The notes under the pieces are model-generated. The model searched no databases, was not told where the DNA came from, and saw only the letters and a program-made list of their open reading frames with translations. A program made the position numbers and the translations under genes. From the NCBI GenBank assembly GCA_024734555.1, contig JANPWX010000172.1, positions 333,973-397,972 on the forward strand: 64,000 bases of DNA. The letters run 5' to 3'. This document shows, in pieces, positions 38,654 to 51,532 of the stretch. The stretch is from Trochalopteron elliotii (taxonomy: Eukaryota; Chordata; Aves; Passeriformes; Leiothrichidae). Numbering within the stretch: position 1 is the stretch's first letter; every line of letters begins with the position of its first letter.

Positions 38654-41183
38654 GGAATAGCAAAAGCATAGGTAGAAAGATGTTGAACTCAAAACTGTCA
38701 AACTCTTAAACACTGGGCAAATATTTGTGAACAGTTTTCCATGGTTTAACCACTTGCTTTTAGAAAAACTTCACTATTTATATTATATAAAGGAAATCTT
38801 TCTATATCCAGCATTTATCTAATATTGGAGGGGGGGAGTTTATTTTTCAGATAAAGTTTTTTTGAATACCATTGAAAGACCTTTAGCTTTTGATGAGACT
38901 ACTAATTGAAAACATGTGTGACTGATCCCACACTTGATCCTCTGCTTGGAAGACATACAGTTAAAAAGGGAAGGTATGTATGCTTGAGTAATCAAAATTT
39001 TTCCATGACAACTGGATCTATATTGTTTTGATTGCCACCTTTTGTGTAGTGCTTCAACTCCTCATGTAACAAATGATTTCTTTTTAAAATGCAATGGCTA
39101 AAATCTGGAGATGAGTGGATATTAAAATGTTAGTATCTGCATCTGATTAGATAGCAAAATTATGTTCTCAGTTTCCAAATCGAATACAAAATACTAACTA
39201 TATAGATGTGTTTCTAAAATTTGACTGGAATTCTTTACCTTTTTTCTTCAAAAAAAGGAGTAAAATAAGGAGTAGCATATATTATAATTCAGCTCAAAAG
39301 AAGGGAAAGTATTTCCTTTCCATGTTAGACATCTATAGGAAGGGGTAGGGCATTGGAAATGTCAGGCTAGATTTGGATTTAACAATAGAGGGTTTTCCAG
39401 CTGCAATATCAGCTTAAGAAAATGATGCCTTCCCTATGCCATAATTGGTTTTTCGGCCACCTCATGAAATAATGAAGCAGTTTAAAAAGGAAAAATGCAA
39501 ATAAGCAAAAAAAAACACAAACAAAAACCTGGAAAGGAAGACAAATGAAGAAAATCTGATATGGTAGGACACAGGGCAGAAATAAGTAAGCCAGAGATGG
39601 GGACTGTTTACATTGTTATTGCTGCCAACCTCCCACACATCAAAGCACTCCAGCTGATCCTGGCCATGAATTCATCAAGGCAGATGTCACAGTGGTGTTA
39701 ATGCCTGCTCAGTTCTCCCCCCAAACCTGGTCTGCTACCACCAAAACTCTCACACCCCGTTTTTCATGCAAGTGCTCAGAATACTCGAATTCAGGGCCTG
39801 TTCTGGGCTCTCCCTCCCAAGGAAAGGCTGCAGCTCCACCCCAGAGGTCTGCAGCTGGGCATTCCAGTAGGAGACTCAAACTGGGTGACACAAGGCTGAG
39901 CTAATGAGTTTCCTCTGTTCTGACACAGCAGTGGCAGAAGTGGTAGATGGTACAAGGGAAGGTAACCTTATGTTCTGACACTTGTGGGGTGATGTCTGTG
40001 AATCTCATCTTTCATTCCCATGCCTCCTTTCTTCTCTGTAGTTTGAAAAATTGTCAAACTTAAAAAATACCAATAAGAATATTTAAGATCGTATTTAGAT
40101 ACCATTTAGATACACATTTTCATGATGATAATAGGGAAAATAAAGGAGTTTGTACTTGGTACAAAGAGAATTTCAGTCTGTAATGTCTTCCATAATTTTT
40201 CACAAAAACTTTGCATGAAATTTTGAGTCCTCAATGCAGATATCAGCTAAAAGAATAATGTTGATTTGTGGTTGCTTGAGAGTAAGCTTATTTAATCTCA
40301 TTAAATATTTCATCTGACAAACAGAAATGCCATGTCATTGTTTCTGCTCATATGTGAATTTATTTTTAAGTCTGAAATTGTTCCTTATTTCTATTCTTGT
40401 TTGCAAGCAACAAAATTAATGAGCTAGATTTTTCATGTTGGAGAATGTGATGTTTATTCTGATAAAAAGCCAGACGTACTCCTGGGGTATTTCTGGATGG
40501 ATCTCAAATGTTAGTCAGAGTGGTTAGAGTGCTTGCACAGCTTCACATTGTTGAAAGTGAAAATATGAAGGAAATTGTAAATAAAGAAATTATTTTATTT
40601 TGGACAGATTACCCAAGATTTTTCTCCCTCCTTCTCACCCTATATTTTAGGCATTGGTGCCTGCACAGTAAATCTAAGCAGTAAAAAGCAGCTCAAATCT
40701 CCTTGTATACATGAAGCTCCTGGAAGATGTACTCTTGCCCTGCACTGTGAGACCTTGAAATGATCCCCCTTTGTTGCATTTCTCTATAGCTGTATTTGAA
40801 GTACTTCAGAGTAAGAGCATACAGCTGGCTTTTCAGAATCCATAGTGAAGAAACTTTACTGAAAATTAGTACTATACTGGTCTAAAAGAGAAATCAGAAT
40901 TTTCACAAGGTAACAGGCTTTTAAGGCATGGGAGGATGTGAGGGGATGTGAAACAACAGAAAGAAGTTGGATTGAAAAGGACAAGGGTCACAGCAATATA
41001 GTTTTGCATTTATTTAGGAAAGGCTTCCATGTAGCACAATGAAGCTGAGTATGTGGACACAAAAGCAAATATATGAAGCTATTCAAAAATAGGTTCTTCT
41101 GCCAAATATTTTAGGCTGCATAACATGACCTGACATTCTGTGCCTGATTGAAGATGCACAAGTCACCTTTGAGGGGCACATGT

Positions 41184-41217
41184 GTGTATGTGTGTGTAAT
41201 TATATATATATATATAC
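41184..41217 (+). repeat. TG/TA dinucleotide repeat
   Basis: tgtgtgtatgtgtgtgtaat followed by a TA run. Confidence 0.85.
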
Positions 41218-44200
41218 ACCACAATATACATATACCTCAAAATATGTACCCCTTTATTTCCAAATAAGCAGAGTTTGCCTCATTCTTGATTAATTTCTGT
41301 TATTTTTTTATTTTAGTACTTCTGCCAGGTACTTTGAACTTTTTTTTCCTAATAAAGAAAGACTAGAAAGGTATTTGTGATAGATATGGTACAGTCCAGC
41401 AGTTGAAGTTCATTAATAATTGGAATGTTGCAGAGTATGAAGTAATGAATACTAATTACTCCTTTCATGTCTGACAGCACCCCACGGACCAATACATCAG
41501 CCCAGACTTTAATTTGGTTCTAGTAATGGTTTCATCAATAGTACATTAATTCTGTGTTTGAAAAGATGTACAGTTGAACCTGACCCACACAGTAGATACC
41601 ACTGTCATAAAATGGCCACATACTGACAACAACTGGATAATTACAAATAATTAAATCCACTGAGCTTCAGACAATCCTAATTTTAAGTAAAATATATCTT
41701 ATCATATCAATCGACAGAAAGCATAGCAAGGGAGATTTATCAACTTGTACTCCTTCCAAAACAAATTTACTAGCCTGTTTATTAGAGAACTTGCTGATCT
41801 GTGAACCACTTCATAAAAGTACCTCTCCCCTTCCTTCTTTGCAAGATGGTTCTTATGTTGCACTCCTGGGTATTCTGCCACACCAGTGCTTGGTATTGTT
41901 TCTGAATGAAGCCTGCAAAAGAAATTCTCAGCCTTGGAGAACTTCAAATGGATAAATTTATGTTTTCCTCAAAACCAGGTCACAATAGGGTGAACTAAAG
42001 GTACTTGTTATCTCTGAAAAGCAGACTTCATGCTTAAGTGCCTTAGTATGTATTTAGAAGCGAGACAAATTTTGAGTGTTCAAATTTGGATACATTTTTA
42101 TTTTTAACTTTGGAACTGCAAAACTGCTCAGTTTTTTCTAATGCACTTTAGACTGTGGCCTTATATTCAAAATGACTTTAAAATGCTAAGACTTTTGTTC
42201 AAATGTTTCAAGGTATCTGCTTTGAGAAGGAGGAGAAAAAATAATGAAATATTTTTAAGAAAATATCAGTTGTAATACATAGCTTTATGTAAGCATGGAA
42301 CACACAAGACAAAAAGTAAGAAATTTGGGTGCAATGTCTTAGAAATGTACGCAAAAATTATTCAAGATGCAAATACTTAGGTTTTTTTGGAGCAGATAAA
42401 CCAAGGCATAAAATTAAATAGGTACCAACTCTATATGGTGCTGGGTTTTGGCCTTCACCTGCTCTAAGAGAAACTGTGCCATTGAATGAATTTGATGTGG
42501 ATGGCCCTTAATATTTGAATTTTTACCTGTGCCTGTCCTATCCTGTTTCCCCAGCATCTCTCTTTTGGAAATCACTGACTGTGAGCATTAACTATAACAG
42601 ATCAATGTTATTTTGGCTCCTGGAGAGCAGACAGAAGAATAAACTCATTGTTCAGAGGCCCCTGTTTACATTTGCATGGGCTGTTACACTTCCTGAACTC
42701 CTCTGCACAGTCACAAGGAGGTAGTCATGTCTGTTGAGCTGCAAGAATAGGTTATTAAGAGATTTTTTTAAGATGTCTTGAAATTTGATTTATGTGCAAA
42801 CGTAGCTTGTATGAACAAGTTTCCATTCTTATGAGGCATGACTATTATTCGTGAAACAGCAAGAGAATTTGCTCAATTTCTCCACAGGGAGAAGCTTTCC
42901 TTGCCTTGAACATCTTGTCATCTGTGCAGCTTCAAGGCAGTGCTTTTCCCACTGAGCTAGTTTGACCAACTTGCACAGTTTGCCTACTGAGATTGCCTAG
43001 TAACAGCTCCATTCTGTGCTTGTTTTCACCTGATTTATTCAACTTTGTTCTCTACATTACTTGTTGGGGTTTGCAATTCGGTTCCAGAAGCTTTTAATTT
43101 TAAGCAGCGGGAACTTAACGAGAGCTCCTCTGGAAAATGTGTTTATCCCTCTTTCTTCCCACTGAAAAATATTGTTTCCCTTTACTTTCCTGTCCAAAAA
43201 TTTATCACTTATTTCATTCTTGCTGAGCTGATCCAAAACGTCTCTACAGGAAGCTATCCTGCCATTCCAGCATTTAGAGTTATGGTGTGTTTTGGAGAAC
43301 ATCTGCCCTGAAAGGTATGCTTTAATTTTATGTTGCATGAAAGTGTCCAATAAGAAAAGATGTTGCATAAGCTCTTGAGTCATTTCATCACATGAAGTCA
43401 TGTTCCTATATCCAAAATTTCTCACCTTCATGAGTTCCTGTCTTTGAAAGACCTTTGTTACCTTAGGTAGAACATACACAAGGGAATAGAAGGTTTTTGT
43501 GTCAATCAATCAAGTTTGACAGGTCAGACAAAACGTTACACAAGTCTAGTCTTCTCATAGCTGAGTGCTCGTGTTACCTCCAGGAATTTATTTGTTTTTA
43601 TATTTGCTTTGGTTAAAAAAAAATTATGCTCAAGCCATACACAGCTTTTAAAATCATTTTTGAATCCCTTAATCTATTTTCTTTCAAAATATATGAGAAT
43701 TTCAACAGGAAAAAAAACACCAGTGGGGAACAATCTCTTTTTAATTTACTTTGTTTGTTCTTAAATACCAGGGAGCTGGGACTCACATGAAAGATGCTAT
43801 GTCTATTCCTGGGTAGAGTGGTGGATTAGTTCCATCCATTCTGTCTGCCTCACCTGAGGGAATAGGAGATTATGAAGAAAACATTGCCAAAATGGGAACT
43901 GGTCTTTAGAAATTTCTTTGGTGACTATTTTTTTTGTATTCATTCTATTATGGACTTCCATTATCTGTACCTATTTTGCTGCATTTCTTCATAATCCAGA
44001 ATTAATCTCTAATCAGATATATTTTACTGAAAAAAATAAGATTTCCTGCTGGGCTCCCCACCTCTCTGTTTATCATTGTTGCTTATACTCTTACACTATG
44101 CAAGAGCAAGAGCAAAACATTTCTTTTTCCCAAATCTGTAATTAACAGAAAACCTACAACACCTGCAGTAATAAAACCCACCAAGTCATTATGTAGGTTT

Positions 44201-44410
44201 TGCCTTTCATAGGTGATAATCACAGAAATTGGTTTATTGCTTCTGTGAATTGAGAACTCCTAAAGGAAATATTTTAATCCAGAGCTTTAAAACTTGTTAT
44301 ATTGCCTCATAGATGTTCTGAAGCATAGTGTGACTCCCTTAACAAAGGTTTTTCTTCTGATAAAGCAAACTGAAGAACTTGCCTTTTGTCAGATCTCTTG
44401 TTTGGTCTGT

Positions 44411-44430
44411 TTGTGTGTGTGTGTGTGTCT
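44411..44430 (+). repeat. (GT)n microsatellite
   Basis: About nine uninterrupted TG units. Confidence 0.85.
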
Positions 44431-46094
44431 TGAAAGCAAAGCAAGATTGTTTTCTCTGTGTCAAGCTCTACAGTTTTGCTCCCTCCAGCTGCAGCCAGTT
44501 TTGAAGGCTGTGGAGAGACCATGTTGCAGAACTGGACAGTGAATTCATGTCCACCTGAGAGAGGCTGTATAATCTGAAGGACATGACCATATGGCTAAAT
44601 TATTGCGGTATTATATGATCATAAGCCTGGAAAAGCCATTTCCAATTGTTTGCATGGCAATATTATACATTATATTTCTGATGTTGAGTTTTGTAGAATC
44701 ATGGGTTTCCCAGCACTAGACATAGTAGGTTTCCTTAAGAAATTCACTTAAAGTATATCATAAGCAGCTCTCTGTTCTTTCTTCTCCCTAGTGAAATGCA
44801 GAAGGGTCTCAGCACACCATTTCATTTAGACTGTGTCTTATAGCTAAGGGCATTTCAGAAGCAGGCAAGAGTCTTAAGAGCTGAAACCTACGTTCCTGCC
44901 TCTGACAATGCCCTGTGATAGCCTTGAAAGAAAGCAATGTTAAAATTTCTACAGAAGGTAATTGTTTCACTCATGTTCTGATGTGACTTTCACAAATCAC
45001 ATTTTAAGTGTTTAGGATCTATGCTAATGCAATCACTTTGGAAACTGAGTTAACAAATGCCAATTCGAATTTTATGAAAAGAGTTCATGTCTACCTATGT
45101 TCCATGTTATAAATGTTCTATTGGCCCTTTTTTAAACAGAGTTTTATTACTAATATTTGAATCACCTTTCTTGGCAGAGAACATTCAAAACCATTGCTGT
45201 ACAGAAAATACTGGTTTTGTGCTCATGTGGGGCAAATGAATCCTGAAAATTGACTAACTGTTCACTGGGCAAGTCAATGACAAAAAAGTGTCACTGGGTC
45301 ACACCAGACCAGACACATGGCACACACTGTAGCCCACAAGTAATCTTTCAAATTTTTTTGGTGCTATGCACAGAAGTAGGAAGGTGAACTTCATGTTGCC
45401 TCGCTGCTAGGCTCCAAAATGGTAGCTCAGCAGTAGCAGAGTGGCTGTATAGGACAGGCTTCACCCCTCACTGAAGATAAGGGATCAGGACATGACAGTT
45501 CTTCAGTAAGGGATTTCAGTAAATAAAAGGTGAACCTAGGATAATTCATACTTTCATCCAACAAATAATTATTCTGGAATGAAACATTAAGTAAATTACC
45601 TTTAAAAACCATTATATTTGTTGTTTCAGTTAACAGCCATTTCCTCTCCTCTAGTCTATCCATTTGTTATAAATATATGTCCCTGCTTAGTTTTTTAGGC
45701 TATATATTTAAGGAAATTATAGTAAAAACTAACAACGATCTCGTTGGCATTTTTTTGAAAACTTTCCTAAGTTTCTGGTAAGTAATGATAGTAGACATTT
45801 ATCCCTAAGCCACAGACTCCTCGGTATAGCAGTGAATAATCCCCTGTGTCTGCTGTATATACAAATGAAACTACAACAATTAAGAAATACTCTGTGTATT
45901 CCTCATATACTTTTGGTGTGTTCAATCATACTCATTTTGTTTCTCAAGTTGCAAGCACCTAAAATTTGGCTTGTATGCATTTGGTATACTGCTAAGATCA
46001 TACAGAACCCATTTGTTCTGTAAACCTATCTGAGATACCTATGAGGTTTTAATATAGTGAGATCCCCATTCTTGTGCATTTTATTCTTTCCCAG

Positions 46095-46301
46095 ATGTAC
46101 CAAGATTGAAGACAAAAAATGTGAGTTCAACAAGAATTTTCATCTCATCCTTCACACTAAACTGGCTAACCCTCACTTACAAGCCAGAACTGCAGGCTCA
46201 GACCACCTTCATTAATTTCACTGTCACCAGGGAGAGGCTGGAAGACCAGCTGTTGGCTGAGGTTGTTTATGCTGAAAGGCAAGACTCACAAAAAACATAA
46301 T
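46095..46301 (+). pseudogene. DNAH11: Dynein pseudogene exon J (AAA5), frameshift and stop
   Basis: Acceptor tttcccag, donor GTAAGG. Reads [27 protein letters not shown], then after an extra base near 46176 continues in the next frame as [40 protein letters not shown]11 has [29 protein letters not shown] and QLLAEVVSIERPD. TAA at 46298-46300 replaces the expected final Lys. Confidence 0.95.
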
Positions 46302-47597
46302 GTAAGGACTATATTTTGATTTGTCTGCTGCCTGTTCTGAAATTTTAAGTCTAGAATTAATATGCCTGTTTGAATCCAGTGTACTGTAATTGTTAGTAGC
46401 TGATATTAGAAAGATTTTAGAAGTCTGGAAAGTGTAGAAAGTTCTTTTACCGATCTGTTCAAACATGTGCTCCCAAAGAGATTGTCTTGACCTAAAGCTC
46501 TGCTAGAAATTAAATTTATTGTGATATTATTCCCACACTTCTCTCTACTGCTTGGTTTGCTCTGTGCATTGCATTTAATTTATAGTGCAGGATTAAAGCC
46601 CTCTGCAGAGCTTTGTGCTTCAGCGATCTTGAATCAATGACTGTAAATAAAATTCCATGCCAGTCTGTACAAGGATATAATGGCACTGTTAGGAGCTAGG
46701 GCATTTGGTTAATAAATCACAATTTATTTCTGCCAGATGCTGTTCTGTGGCTTCTGCAGTCATACCAATATATAGTATGAGGAGAAATGCTTTTATAAGT
46801 GGTTATAGGAAGGACCTTGGGCAGACTGTAATCTATGAGATAGAACATGAAAAATAAAATACTTAGGGGTGTGAAATTAATTACAAGAATACCTCATATT
46901 TCTCTCGTGTGTCTTTCCAGTCATTCCATGTAAATAACTAACTTTATCCACAAAATTTGCTCTACCTGTTTGAGGTACTCCTGCTTCATGCAAGGGCAAA
47001 CTGGGTCAGGAGGTTTAATTACCCCTTGAAGAGTGAAAGCCATATACTTGGGAATGAGGTCTGAAAACAGCTGTCCATTTACTTCTGCATCTGCACATTG
47101 TTCCACCTGGGACTGCATGCTTACAAGGCCTGTATCACCCAGGGTTTTGGTGTGAGTCAGTCTGACTGACTGAGAACTCCCCATAAGATGAGTCGAGCTC
47201 TTGCACTGTCTGGTCAGTCCAGCAGAGCAGACTATGATGATGTTTTTCCACTCTGTGGCCAAAGTGAGGTTCTTCAGCCTTGTGCTATCCTCTGGTTTTC
47301 TCAGCTGCCACATAGATTACCACTTGCCACCCCTGGCAAGATCACAGTCCTTTTGTGTAGTCTCAGGAGGAAGGGCACTAGGAGAGAGATAAAGTTTTAG
47401 TCCATGACGACCTAAACCTTCTTACTTTTGGTGTTGAGCACCTTAGATCTAGTATACTGGTACAGAAAGTAAACTGGCCTTTCAGAAATTAAATCAAATC
47501 ATCTGATGTAATTAAACCAAAAATATAGCTCACAAATGCTATGAAACTTTATTACTTGCTGAGGTTGTTTGAACACAGTGTTTTTGTTCTCTGCTAG
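46302..47597. other. Intron J-K
   Basis: About 1.3 kb. Nothing recognised; the 130-codon minus-strand open frame at 46921-47313 has no family likeness. Confidence 0.55.
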
Positions 47598-47762
47598 TCA
47601 GTCCTCACCAAAAAGCAGAACAGTGTCACGATTGAGCTCAGGCAGCTGGAGGGTGACAGGCTGCTCAGCCTGTCAGCTGCCCAGGGCAGTCTCCTAGACA
47701 ACAGTGAACTTGTAAAGAAAATCAAATCAGCAAAGTCAACTGCAACAGAAATTCAACACTAG
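47598..47762 (+). pseudogene. DNAH11: Dynein pseudogene exon K (AAA5-AAA6 linker helix), stop and donor damage
   Basis: Acceptor ctctgctag. Reads SVLTKKQNSVTIELRQLEGD, RLLSLSAAQGSLLDNSELVK, KIKSAKSTATEIQH, stop. DNAH11 has LVLTKHQN.FKIELK.LE and LSAAEGSFLDDTKLVE...AEIEHK. The terminal Lys codon is TAG, and the donor is GCAGTT instead of GT. Confidence 0.94.
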
Positions 47763-48261
47763 GCAGTTGCAATTGAACTGTTTCTAACAACTTAAAGTCA
47801 CCTGTAAAATGTTTATTCTTATTATCCTATTATTTTAAGTGCAACATTTCTATGAGCTAGAATAGGAATAGTCAAATTGCTGTCTTTCCGAAAAGGGCTG
47901 TACTCCCCATATTCACATTTTCATATCTATATGTAGTTGTCACACATTTGATTTTTTTTAGGTGTTTGAATTAGTACTCATAAAATTAATAAATACCAAC
48001 ATGAAATTAGAACAAATGTATTAATATATGATTGCCATGTTTTCACAGGTAAACAGGCATATTTCTGCAGAGGACAGTTATTCCCTAAAGTTTGTCTAAG
48101 ATAAGAAGCTTGCTTACTTTAAATATTTGCTACTGTCAGAAATAAAGTCAATTTTCTAGAGTATATCTATATTTTTTTCTATATGGATAGGAATATTTTG
48201 GAAATTGTGCGGGATAATCGTGGCACATTAAAAAATAAACAGGACACCTGTCATCATTCAA
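47763..48261. other. Intron K-L
   Basis: About 500 bp with a damaged 5' donor (GC) and a damaged 3' acceptor (AA). Nothing else recognised. Confidence 0.6.
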
Positions 48262-48402
48262 GTAGCTGAAGCCAAAGAAAATGAAGCTCAGGATAACAGA
48301 ACAAGAGAGCATTACAGACTGACAACCACAAGAGCATGCATTCCTTACTCCGGGAGTGTCAGCCTGGGCAGTGTCAACACCATCTACCACTTTCTACTGA
48401 AG
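48262..48402 (+). pseudogene. DNAH11: Dynein pseudogene exon L, open frame but acceptor lost
   Basis: 141 bp, 47 codons, no stop. Reads VAEAKENEAQDNRTREHYRL, TTTRACIPYSGSVSLGSVNT, IYHFLLK. DNAH11 has VIEAKENERKINEARE.YRP and VAARASLLYF.....KINPLYQFSLK, aligning without gaps. The expected AG before the first codon reads AA; AG occurs one base later. Donor GTAAAA. The frame survives but many conserved residues are replaced (ASLLYF to ACIPYS). Confidence 0.9.
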
Positions 48403-49026
48403 GTAAAAATGTCTCTTGCTGACTTTTTTTCAAAGTGCGAGAAAAAGAATTCTGCCTCCAGCAGTGATGCCTGATGCATTACTTATTACTTGTTCCAGAT
48501 GTTTACATTGGCAGAGCTGCATGTCTGAGGAGAGAGAACACGATGTGATCTCCTGCTGATCTGTAACATGGTACATCCTCACGGGTCTCTTTGTTGGCTG
48601 CCTCCATTCTGACAGTGCTTTCTGACTCTGCTTGCAAAAATTTACCTTCCTTCTGTTAAGCCATCCCACAGGGCCAGGAAGGAAGAGTTTGGAGGAATTC
48701 TGTATAAACAATTCCCTGTCGTAAATCTACCAAATGATCTAATGCTGTGAGCAAGGGAGATCACCCACTGCAAAATTACCAGCTTGCTCAAGTGAGAGAG
48801 TCTCCATGCTGAGTTAAATAAGGAAGCAGAATAGTATTGCTGTTTGCAGCCCTCACCCCTGGTTTGCTGGAAGTTTCCTTTAAAAGCCTCTTTTCAGCCT
48901 CTTGCGTTTTACACTGCTTAGGTCATCTCTTTATAGGAGCCTACAGTAGGAAACCAATTATCTTATGAGTAATAAAGCAAAAAAAGCAAAATTCAAATAA
49001 ATAAAAATAATTGTACTAACTTTCAG
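48403..49026. other. Intron L-M
   Basis: About 620 bp. Nothing recognised beyond the splice borders. Confidence 0.6.
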
Positions 49027-49261
49027 GCCTTCAATGCATCTTCCACAAAGCAATTAAACAGGCTGAAAAATCAGAAGATATTCAGTATTGTATCTCTAAC
49101 CTGAAAGAAGCTGTCACATGTTCAACCTGTATTTTCACATGCCAAGGATTTTTGAAAATTATAAGCTCATTTTTCTGGCCCAAACAGCTTTTCAGATGAG
49201 GAAAAATTTTGATATTTGTGATGATGAACATTTACCGAATTTACTGTTTCTTCTGTGGAAG
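49027..49261 (+). pseudogene. DNAH11: Dynein pseudogene exon M, two frameshifts
   Basis: Acceptor actttcag, donor GTGATG. Begins AFNA, loses one base by about 49040, then reads HKAIKQAEKSEDIQYCISNL and KEAVTC; a second one-base loss near 49146 moves the frame again to FENYKLIFLAQTAFQ and a diverged tail ending in NLLFLLW. DNAH11 has [34 protein letters not shown] and LDFLLRF. Confidence 0.92.
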
Positions 49262-50283
49262 GTGATGCCTGTGCCCAAACCCTGTGGTTGTGCAGTTTCT
49301 CACACAGGGTGACTGCTGCTTCAGTATCAATAATAATTGCAGAAATTCCAGAGATGCTATCATGTAATTCTTTTCATTTAAAATGCTGCAATGACTTCAT
49401 GAAGCTAAGTTCAGGATAAACATCATGATTTACTGTTTGCATTTGGATAATTAGAGTTGAAATTGATCTGATATATGAAGTTAGAAGTAAATAATGCATA
49501 TCCCAATAACATTCAGGCTGTTGCTTTTCCTTGTAATTTTAGTAACTGTATGCCCTGGAAAAAATCAGGACTCAGATGTACTGGGAGGCAGAGGTCTGAA
49601 GCAAGTCTGATGACCTTTTTCAATTTTGTGTGCTGTCAAGGTTCTTCTGAGTAGTAAAGAGATAGAGCTCCTTGAATTGTATTTCCTTTTTCAGTTCAGA
49701 GTTGAACACAAAAGAGTCCAGTTGACTTTTTAACTACTCAGCCATGGAGTACCATTAGAGTAGTTTGGAGAAATTGCTTTTCAGTTCTGAATCTTTTTTG
49801 TTATTATTTCTGGTCACATGCCTCAACTAGACAATTTCAGATAAAGTCAAACATTCTACCATAATTGTTTTAGTAGAACTATTGATGTTTTCAAAGTGGA
49901 GTTTTGTTCACTATTTGAGTGCCTTCCTCCTTAGACATCACATACTATATCTTGTGAAGAAGCTCTGTTTTACCGTAAGTTGTCCACTCCCCTAAAAATA
50001 GAATTTTAGCTCCATGCCAACTCCTTACTGCAGTAAATGTCCCATACAGGGTTTTCAATTTGTGATATCTAGATGTTTCACAGTAAGCAAACAATGTCAA
50101 TACCAAGCAAAGTAACCCTTTATCAAAAATACTGGGGTTTTTTTATGTGTGCTTGTGTGTATAGATATGTATCTTTGTATTTTAAGGCAAGTCCTGAGTC
50201 CCTTGGTTGCACTGGGGTTTTTTACATACCTCAGAAATTATCAGTGTCATCCTGTTTCAGTCATCATGCAAAAGGCACATCTG
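49262..50283. other. Intron M-N, 3' border uncertain
   Basis: About 1 kb. The acceptor of exon N is not clear. LSPLVALGFF near 50191 faintly recalls LSPVDFL of DNAH11, so the exon may once have begun earlier. Confidence 0.45.
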
Positions 50284-50489
50284 TATTTGGCATGCTTCCA
50301 GGCTATGGCAGTGATGGATGTGTTCAGAGGGGTAGATAAAGATATTTAAAGATCCATCAAGAAATGGAAGAAGTGGGTGGACTCAATATATCCAGAAAAG
50401 GAGAAGTTCCCCTGGGAGTAGACAAAAAAAAAGCTCTTTGTAGAAACTAATAATAATGTCCATCAGGACAGAATGTCGTATGCCCTGAG
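50284..50489 (+). pseudogene. DNAH11: Dynein pseudogene exon N, two stops
   Basis: Reads ACFQAMAVMDVFRGVDKDI, stop, RSIKKWKKWVDSIYPEKEKF, PWE, stop, then QDRMSYALR before donor GTAGGA. DNAH11 has [40 protein letters not shown] and PDRMTYALR. TAA at 50347-50349 and TAG at 50419-50421. The 5' border is approximate. Confidence 0.93.
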
Positions 50490-51383
50490 GTAGGAAATCT
50501 GAGGGTTCATTTTTCATGGCAAGTGTGTGTGAGGGTGGTGCCTTGCATGGGTCTGAAAAATTCAGAACTTAAGAAGCAAGAAAATAACTTCTAGAACTGG
50601 GTGGTCAACCAGAATTTGAGATCAATTACTTGGTCCTTCACAGTCTGTTCTCCTGGTGAAAAGTTTACGAAGAGGTAGTGTGGTAAGACATGAGTCACAG
50701 CATATTTGGAGAGCTGTGATTCTGGTTTCTTTTAGACTGAATATAGGTACCTGAGGAGAGCAGTCATTGATAAATAGACATACAGCAAGCTATCCTGTTA
50801 ATAGTTAAAAATGTATTTTACAGTGTTATTTCTCATTATGGTTTTAGAGCTGGTAGGTAACCCCACAGCATGACAATTATTCAGGTCTCTCTTTTGAAAA
50901 TGCTATGATACTAAGCAAGATTTTGTAAGTCTTCAGCTGTGGATCCTGACACATTTGTTTTCCAGTTGTACTGCTTTTGTCTTTTGATCCCAAGTGATGG
51001 TCCTATAGACCTGTCCACACCCCACAATCACCATTTTTACCCATTTTTAAATGACTTCTGAGAATGCAAGCTTGGTTCTGGGTATTTATTTTGCCAAGCT
51101 GCCCTGGCTTTATGTGACAGTATTGCCTGCATGTAATGATGTTCTTTTCATTCAGAAGTTGCTGTTTTCTGTCATATGGCCACTATCCTGCAGGGAAATG
51201 GGAAAGATCATCTTCTCTCTTGCTTCCCCACCTGCTTCCCTTCTTGCCTTCAGTTCACTCTCCTGATCATTTCTCTGATGAAATGACCATCGGTGTCAGA
51301 TGCTCAAGTCTGAGAATGGTGCAGACCTGAAGTACTTATCAAGGCACATCTTTTGTGTTCAGCGGATGTTTTGTCATGTATAG
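50490..51383. other. Intron N-O
   Basis: About 900 bp. Nothing recognised. Confidence 0.6.
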
Positions 51384-51532
51384 GAACTTTGTGGAGAAAA
51401 ATCTTGGCTCAAGATATGTGAAAAGCACAAGGATGGATTTAGCAAAATGCTAAGAGGAGGGCAGTCCAGCCACTCCTGTGTTTTTCATCCTGTCTTCATG
51501 ACTAGACCCACTTGAAGATCATGAGACAATAT
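51384..51532 (+). pseudogene. DNAH11: Dynein pseudogene exon O (AAA6), two stops
   Basis: Acceptor catgtatag, donor GTAAGC. Reads NFVEKNLGSRYVKSTRMDLA, Lys-Cys, stop, EEGSPATPVFFILSS, stop, LDPLEDHETI. DNAH11 has [42 protein letters not shown]. TAA at 51451-51453 and TGA at 51499-51501. No indel. Confidence 0.95.

Larger units (their letters stand above)
37608..46094. other. Long intron I-J; expected late-AAA5 exon not found
   Basis: The exon that would encode ILIEN..DPVL.PLLGRN was not found. Contains TAGATA/TATA repeats (38487-38653), a TG/TA repeat (41184-41217) and a GT repeat (44411-44430). The open frames at 43057-43509 (minus) and 43045-43311 (plus) overlap each other and show no family match. 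Confidence 0.5.

Noticed and set aside
43260..43316. Possible missing AAA5 exon (FGEHLP before a GTATGC site)
   Set aside because: Only three or four residues recall FGDVILIEN; not distinguishable from chance.
43057..43509. 150-codon minus-strand open frame overlapping an 88-codon plus-strand frame
   Set aside because: No domain, no splice logic, no family likeness; probably chance.
46921..47313. 130-codon minus-strand open frame between exons J and K
   Set aside because: No family likeness and no splice or promoter context.
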